A stretch of 64,000 nt of DNA from Paraburkholderia sp. Tr-20389 (GTDB lineage Bacteria; Pseudomonadota; Gammaproteobacteria; Burkholderiales; Burkholderiaceae), in assembly GCF_017104565.1 (NCBI RefSeq), contig NZ_JAAGPD010000013.1, positions 124,001 through 188,000 on the forward strand, given 5' to 3'. Shown here piece after piece: positions 58,997 through 64,000 of the stretch; the first letter of the stretch is position 1, and every line of letters begins with the position of its first letter. Position numbers and translations under genes: made by a program. Under the pieces are notes generated by a model, which worked only from the letters and a program-made list of their open reading frames with translations, searched no databases and was not told the DNA's origin.

Positions 58997-59725
58997 ATGA
59001 ATCTCCAGCGTTATAGAAGTAGAAATGCACCGGGCGGTCCGTGTGGAGTCGCCACCACTCGGCTCGCCAGTCATTGAGACTCATGGCCGTTTTTCACGAA
59101 TCAACTCGCAATTACCGGATCGCTTCCGGTCCGACCCAAAAACGGGACCAGTCGGACCGCACAGGATTTTTGAAGTGAGCAAGGACCATAACTACGACGG
59201 GTCGCGGACCGTGCAGGGTCTTCCCGCAGGATCCAGCGAAGAGCCCGGTCCGACCATCCATGCTTGACCGGCAAACGCCGGGGCTACGCACTTTTCTGAG
59301 TGAGGCAACTTCCCTGAAAGCGGAGATATGTCGCTGTTTGTTGGCAGCAATCTGCGGCGTGAGCACCGGCAGAGGGATCTGTGAATTTCGACGTATGGAG
59401 GGGGCTGACCGAGGGCTTGTGGCCCTGGCCAGCGTCAGCACCTGGTGGATGCCATTTTGAAAGAGTGATACAGGGCGGGAAGGGCTCCAATGATACGGGC
59501 TACTTAAGGTGTAACGCTCAAGTGCCAAAACCATCGTAGATATCCGAAAAAGTCCGCGCTTGTAAAAAATTGACTTCACTGCGGAATATTTTGGCCCGTC
59601 GTATCGGCGCCTTCGAAACTGCGGCATATAAACCAGCCCTCATCTCTCGCAAACGCCCGCGGCGATTGCTTCACCCGACATCTGGCTTGAGATCCCCAGC
59701 CGCCGGGTCAGTCGCGTTACCTGAT
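58997..59725. other. Intergenic region without supported genes
   Basis: Several ORFs of 60-170 codons cross here on both strands (for example 59112-59627 minus), but they have no ribosome sites, no recognisable motif and a codon composition like translated non-coding sequence. I see nothing definite before the operator at 59726. Confidence 0.5.
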
Positions 59726-59760
59726 ACGTAAATATCATTTACTCCAGGTCGGATTGTTGC
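59726..59760 (+). promoter_or_regulatory. LysR operator block, copy 2 (indolepyruvate oxidoreductase)
   Basis: This block has the identical ACGTAAATATCATTTAC (59726-59742) and ATTGTTGC (59753-59760) found at 56435-56469, again ten bases apart. It lies about 235 bases before the chosen oxidoreductase start. Confidence 0.7.
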
Positions 59761-59805
59761 GTTCAACGCGACGTCACACAATCGATCCAAGGCCTGAAAT
59801 TCCGT

Positions 59806-59838
59806 GGCGATGGCGATGGCGATGGCGATGGCGATGGC
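59806..59838. repeat. GGCGAT hexanucleotide tandem repeat
   Basis: Five exact copies of GGCGAT (59806-59835) plus GGC lie in the leader of the oxidoreductase gene, between operator copy 2 and the start codon. Simple repeats like this can slip and change promoter or leader length. Confidence 0.85.
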
Positions 59839-59994
59839 AACCACGCATCCGCCTTGCTCTCGATGACGGATATCAGGATCCCGGCCGTCCGGCCCGTTCG
59901 TCAAACGCCGGCGATCGAAGTGACCAGCGACATTCAGCTGCTGCACCCCGCCCAGCTTTGTCCGCCTGCACACCCACAAAGACAGAAGACTACG

Positions 59995-62900
59995 ATGAGA
60001 CACTCAGAAGTTGTTCCGTTGAAGCCGGCTGAGACCCAGCCCATCTCACTCGACGATAAGTACCTTCGCGACGAGGGCCACGCCTACATGAATGGGATGC
60101 AGGCGCTGGTGCGGCTGGCGCTCTCCCAACAACGTCGTGATGCCCAGAATGGGCTTCGCACGGCGGGATTCATTTCCGGTTATCGTGGTTCGCCCCTTGG
60201 CTCGTTCGACACGTCGCTCTGGCAGGCCGGGAAACACCTCAAATCCCATGACATCGTTTTTCAACCCGGTGTCAATGAAGACCTGGCCGCCACCGCCTGC
60301 TGGGGCACGCAACAGGCGCATCTGGCCGGGCGCGGGAAGTTCGACGGCGTTGTCGGCTACTGGTATGGCAAAGGTCCTGGTGCCGACAGATCGGGAGACG
60401 TGTTCAGGCATGCGAATCTTGCTGGCACCGCTGAGCATGGCGGCGTCGTCGCGCTGTTCGGCGATGACCACTCGTGCAAATCATCGAGCATTCCGCATCA
60501 GTCGGAATTTGTGATGATCGGATGCGGATTGCCGATTTTCTATCCGACGTCGCTCCAGGAAACTCTGGATTTTGGCGCACATGCCGTCGCCATGTCCCGA
60601 GCCACCGGTCTCTGGACCTCGATGAAACTGGTTAGCGAGATCGTCGAAACGTCGGCTTCTGTTGACGTTAGTCTTGGACGGGTGCGGCCTAATCTGACCA
60701 TCGATGCGCCGATTCCGTCAGGCGGGTTGAATATCCGCTGGCCGGATCGCTCGCTTGACCAGGAAGAGCGGCTTTACAGATACAAGCTTCCTGCTGCGAT
60801 CGCATATGCGCGAGCCAATGCCATCAATCAGGTGACGTGGCCGTGCGCGAATGCCCGTATCGGTATCGCTGCGAGCGGCAAGGGATATCTCGACACGGTC
60901 GAGGCGCTGAGACTTCTCGGTCTGGAAGGCGAACCTGCTCAGCGTATCGGTCTTCGCCTGTTCCGGGTCGGCATGATCTGGCCGCTTGAGCCGGCCGGTC
61001 TGCGGGTCTTCGCTGCGGGACTTCAGGAACTGATCGTGGTTGAGGAAAAGCGCGCTGTCCTCGAATCGCAAATCAAGGACGAACTGTACGCACTCCCTGA
61101 TCACCTCCGGCCGCGAGTGGTCGGTAAGTCGTCGGACCATCACGGCGAGTGGAGCACGCCTCGAAATGAAGCGCCGCTCATTACGCACTATGAACTTCAG
61201 CCTGAACCGATCGCCAAGATGCTGGCGGCACGGTTACTCAAGTTCGAGCTCCCGGAAGACATCAAGCGGCTGATCGAGAATCGGGTTCAGGGCATCGAAC
61301 AGGCCGAGCGGGCTTCTCGCCGTGTCATCGATATCGCCGAGCGCAAGGCCTACTTCTGTAGCGGCTGCCCTCACAATTCGTCGACGGTCGTCCCGGAAGG
61401 CAGCCGCGCTCTTGGAGGTATCGGCTGCCACTTCCTGACGCTAACCATGGACCGCGGAACCGAGACCTTTACGCATATGGGTGGTGAGGGTGCCAACTGG
61501 GTCGGAACCGCGCCCTTTACGAAAGAACCCCATGTGTTCACAAACCTCGGGGACGGGACGTATTTCCACTCGGGTTACATGGCAATCCGCCAGGCTGTTG
61601 CGGCGAAGGTCAACATCACCTACAAGATTCTTTACAACGACGCGGTCGGTATGACAGGCGGCCAGCACGTCGACGGCCAGCTCAGTGTTGCCCAGCTTAC
61701 GCGACAGCTGGCAGCAGAAGGGGTCGGCAAGCTGGTCATCGTCAGTGACGAGCCCGGCCTGGTCAGCGAAACCGAAGGCCTCGCCCCCGGTGTGACGGTC
61801 CGCCATCGGAACGAACTGGATGCCGTGCAGCGCGAGTTGCGACAGGTGACAGGCGTGTCGGCACTCATCTATGCGCAGACTTGTGCGAGCGAGAAGCGCC
61901 GTCGGCGCAAGCGTAAGGAATACCCGGATCCGCCGCAGCGAGCCTTCATCAACTCCGAGATCTGTGAAGGTTGTGGCGACTGCTCGAAAAAGTCGAACTG
62001 CCTGTCCGTCGAACCTGTCGAGACGGCTCTCGGTATCAAGCGCCGTATCAATCAAAGCAGCTGCAATAAAGACTTCTCGTGTGTCGAGGGATTCTGTCCG
62101 AGCTTTGTCACGGTCCATACGCGCGATACGAAGCGACCCGCAAAGTTTGACGCTCTGCCGGAAGGGTGGCCGACCAAGCCCGCAATGCCGGGCCTGAGCT
62201 CGCCGCTGCGCATCATTGTGGGAGGCGTGGGCGGTACGGGCGTGGTGACGATTGGTGCATTGCTCGGTATGGCAGCCCATCTGGAAGGCAAGGCAGTCCG
62301 GGTGATGGATATGGCCGGGATGGCGCAAAAGGGCGGCACGGTCTATTCGTACGTACAGCTCGCCGCGACCGACGCTGAGATTTCCGCAACGAAGATCGCA
62401 GCCGAGCAATGTGACCTGCTGATTGGTGCGGATGCTGTTGTGGCGGGAAGCAGTGCGACGCTTTCGAGGCTGCGCGATACGGCACTGGTCATCGTTAGCG
62501 AGGACACGTCCCCGACGTCCGAGTTCATCAAGTCACGCGACTGGACGGCACCCGTGAACGATCTGATGACTCGTCTCCATCGCAAGACGGAGCAGGGGCA
62601 GGTCATGGCGTTGCCTGCCGCCCGGATCGCGGCGCGCGTGCTTGGCGATGCGATTTTCGCGAATCTGATGCTGCTCGGTATGGCGTGGCAGTCCGGACGG
62701 ATCGCGCTCGAACGCAGCACCATTGAGCGCGCGATTGAACTGAATGGGACCGCTGTCGCGAAGAATCTGGAAGCGTTCCGGATTGGCTGCCATCTCGCCA
62801 GCGATTCGCGACTCGCTGCGACGCTCATGGCCGGGGCAGAGTCCGAGGCCGTGCCCAAGACGCTGGCCGAGGTCATTGAGGATCGCGCTCAACGCCTGGA

Positions 62901-63474
62901 GACCTACTGGAACGCGAAGTACTCGCGCCGGTATCGCGAGATGCTGGAACAGGCAGAACGGTCAATGCCCGAGAAGCTGGCAATGACACTGGCGATGCAA
63001 CTCTATCGGGTGATGGCTTACAAGGACGAGTACGAAGTCGCACGCATGCTGGTGTCGACGACGTTCCGGAAGTCAATCGAACGGGAGTTCGGCCAGGGTG
63101 TTCGCTTGAGCTATCACCTCGCTCCGCCGACGCTGGGCACAGGCAAGGACGTGCGCAAGCGGATGTTCGGGCAGTGGATCCGTTGGCCAATGGCAGCGCT
63201 TGGCCGCATGCAATGGCTCCGCGAAACCCCGCTCGACCCGTTCGGACGTAACGAGGAGCGCCGCCAGGAACGCGCGTGGCGCGACCGCTACATCGGATTC
63301 GTTGAGTCACTTCTGTCGTCCCCGGCAACCATCGACATTCCGGTGGCGGAGCAGATTGCGCGACTCCCAGCAGACGTACGCGGATTTGGGCACGTCAAGG
63401 CGCAAGCGATGGAAGCTGCGTCCAAGCGCTGGGATGAGCTTGACGGGCGCCTCGCCAGAAGCGTCAGTCCGTAA
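59995..63474 (+). CDS. Indolepyruvate:ferredoxin oxidoreductase, fused alpha-gamma type
   Basis: This is a 1159-residue fused 2-oxoacid oxidoreductase. The N-terminal domain begins GYRGSPLGSFD. The thiamine diphosphate domain has GIGCHFLTL and GDGTYFHSGYMAIRQAV. A ferredoxin-like insert near residue 655 has CEGCGDCSKKSNC, then CNKDFSCVEGFCPSF. The gamma domain near 740 has GGVGGTGVVTIGALLGMA and DMAGMAQKGGTVYSYVQ. A C-terminal DUF6537-like region ends the chain. It decarboxylates aryl- or branched 2-oxo acids to acyl-CoA. I chose ATG 59995, as the 47-codon extension before it is non-homologous. The etfB gene downstream suggests electrons go to an electron-transfer flavoprotein. Confidence 0.95.
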   Translation: MRHSEVVPLKPAETQPISLDDKYLRDEGHAYMNGMQALVRLALSQQRRDAQNGLRTAGFISGYRGSPLGSFDTSLWQAGKHLKSHDIVFQPGVNEDLAATACWGTQQAHLAGRGKFDGVVGYWYGKGPGADRSGDVFRHANLAGTAEHGGVVALFGDDHSCKSSSIPHQSEFVMIGCGLPIFYPTSLQETLDFGAHAVAMSRATGLWTSMKLVSEIVETSASVDVSLGRVRPNLTIDAPIPSGGLNIRWPDRSLDQEERLYRYKLPAAIAYARANAINQVTWPCANARIGIAASGKGYLDTVEALRLLGLEGEPAQRIGLRLFRVGMIWPLEPAGLRVFAAGLQELIVVEEKRAVLESQIKDELYALPDHLRPRVVGKSSDHHGEWSTPRNEAPLITHYELQPEPIAKMLAARLLKFELPEDIKRLIENRVQGIEQAERASRRVIDIAERKAYFCSGCPHNSSTVVPEGSRALGGIGCHFLTLTMDRGTETFTHMGGEGANWVGTAPFTKEPHVFTNLGDGTYFHSGYMAIRQAVAAKVNITYKILYNDAVGMTGGQHVDGQLSVAQLTRQLAAEGVGKLVIVSDEPGLVSETEGLAPGVTVRHRNELDAVQRELRQVTGVSALIYAQTCASEKRRRRKRKEYPDPPQRAFINSEICEGCGDCSKKSNCLSVEPVETALGIKRRINQSSCNKDFSCVEGFCPSFVTVHTRDTKRPAKFDALPEGWPTKPAMPGLSSPLRIIVGGVGGTGVVTIGALLGMAAHLEGKAVRVMDMAGMAQKGGTVYSYVQLAATDAEISATKIAAEQCDLLIGADAVVAGSSATLSRLRDTALVIVSEDTSPTSEFIKSRDWTAPVNDLMTRLHRKTEQGQVMALPAARIAARVLGDAIFANLMLLGMAWQSGRIALERSTIERAIELNGTAVAKNLEAFRIGCHLASDSRLAATLMAGAESEAVPKTLAEVIEDRAQRLETYWNAKYSRRYREMLEQAERSMPEKLAMTLAMQLYRVMAYKDEYEVARMLVSTTFRKSIEREFGQGVRLSYHLAPPTLGTGKDVRKRMFGQWIRWPMAALGRMQWLRETPLDPFGRNEERRQERAWRDRYIGFVESLLSSPATIDIPVAEQIARLPADVRGFGHVKAQAMEAASKRWDELDGRLARSVSP

Positions 63475-63753
63475 CATGAGAGGGCCCGGACCCCGCTGCG
63501 ATCGGGCACCTCTCCGCAAGAACATCACAGACGAAGAACAGGGTGGCTGGGCGTCCGGTTCCGCGCAGCGCGGCCCCGGTTTCCATCGAATCCTGACGAG
63601 ATCAAGTACCGGCCCCATGCCTGGTGGCGGACCGCTTCGACGCGAGCCCGTCGCCGCCGGAAACTGGTCGAAACACGGAGGCAGGGCGTATGCCGATGCG
63701 CATCTATACGTGGGTGCCGGCACGCCTTGCTTCATCTAGGAGGAGCACATCAC
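63475..63753 (+). other. Short gap between oxidoreductase and etfB
   Basis: There are 279 bases with no ORF that has a ribosome site or recognisable product. AGGAGGAGCACATCAC just before 63754 is the etfB ribosome site. Confidence 0.5.
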
Positions 63754-64000
63754 ATGAAGATATTGGTGGCAGTTAAACGGGTACTCGACTTCAATGTCAA
63801 GGTCAGAGTGAAATCCGATTGCTCGGGCGTTGATCTGACCGCAGTCAAGATGTCCATGAACCCGTTCGATGAAATCGCGGTCGAGGAAGCTGTGCGTCTG
63901 AAGGAAGCGGGCATCGCGAGCGAAGTAGTCGTGATCTCGGTCGGCGTCGCACAAGCACAGGAAACGTTGCGGGCAGCGCTGGCGATCGGAGCGGATCGCG
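63754..64000 (+). CDS. etfB: Electron-transfer flavoprotein beta subunit, 5' part
   Basis: The first 82 residues are visible before the window ends: [20 protein letters not shown], then [23 protein letters not shown] and [36 protein letters not shown] is the hallmark of EtfB, and the last segment is the ADR that precedes the AMP-binding loop. The Shine-Dalgarno AGGAGG is strong. EtfB with EtfA carries electrons from dehydrogenases to ETF:quinone oxidoreductase. Location behind the oxidoreductase suggests a dedicated acceptor. The gene is truncated by the window edge, not by mutation. Confidence 0.95.
   Translation, partial: MKILVAVKRVLDFNVKVRVKSDCSGVDLTAVKMSMNPFDEIAVEEAVRLKEAGIASEVVVISVGVAQAQETLRAALAIGADR

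Noticed and set aside
61441-62409. 322-codon ORF antisense to the oxidoreductase
   Set aside because: Shadow of a GC-rich gene; no motif.

Overview
The window looks like an accessory catabolic region of a Burkholderia-type betaproteobacterium (Paraburkholderia, Caballeronia or a relative). This is inferred from the GC-rich coding sequence, the Burkholderia-type trimeric porin, three ACS-family MFS transporters, many LysR/AraC regulators each paired with a small catabolic operon, and a fused indolepyruvate oxidoreductase followed by an ETF gene. There are no rRNA genes, tRNA genes, CRISPR arrays or intact mobile elements. One frameshifted integrase remnant, one truncated HNH-like ORF and one decayed fumarase fragment show past rearrangement.

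Layout. 1-1.3 kb: end of an unknown gene and an HNH-like ORF. 1.3-5.9 kb: a MarR-controlled module (SDR, MFS, SDR, cupin) with two near-identical palindromic operators. 5.9-12.6 kb: integrase relic, LysR, ureidoglycolate-lyase-like protein, orphan LivJ-type binding protein, orphan citrate lyase alpha subunit (citF) and panB. 13-18.8 kb: porin, PuuP-like permease, cyclase-family hydrolase, AraC and LysR. 19.1-27.5 kb: GMC oxidoreductase, aldehyde dehydrogenase, methylaspartate ammonia-lyase, CaiB CoA-transferase, CitE-like lyase and amino-acid permease. 27.6-35.4 kb: a small Trp-rich ORF, single-chain pyruvate carboxylase flanked by two homologous degenerate HAD-like proteins, class I fumarase and an RraA-like protein. 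35.6-38.9 kb: chemoreceptor, HAD hydrolase, fumarase relic and EthD protein. 39.2-49.7 kb: MFS, aldehyde dehydrogenase, beta-hydroxyacid dehydrogenase, SMP-30, MFS, HMG-CoA-lyase-like, LysR, CaiB CoA-transferase and a DUF2520 dehydrogenase. 50.2-64 kb: an amino-acid catabolism region (aminotransferase, AraC, AlaX-type editing protein, APC permease, LysR, EamA exporter, serine/threonine dehydratase, indolepyruvate oxidoreductase and the start of etfB).

How the genes may work together. Methylaspartate ammonia-lyase gives mesaconate, class I fumarase can hydrate mesaconate to citramalate, a CoA-transferase (CitF or CaiB) can activate it, and the CitE-like lyase would give acetyl-CoA and pyruvate. 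Pyruvate carboxylase would then replenish oxaloacetate. This route is inferred. It is supported by a 69-nt promoter block shared by citF and caiB-citE although they lie 13.7 kb apart. The LysR-box core of that block recurs beside the second CoA-transferase/lyase module at 45-49 kb. Separately, a 17-bp operator next to a LysR gene recurs upstream of the indolepyruvate oxidoreductase, linking the loci at 56 kb and 60 kb. The most unusual signal is the pair of active-site-less HAD-like proteins bracketing pyruvate carboxylase.
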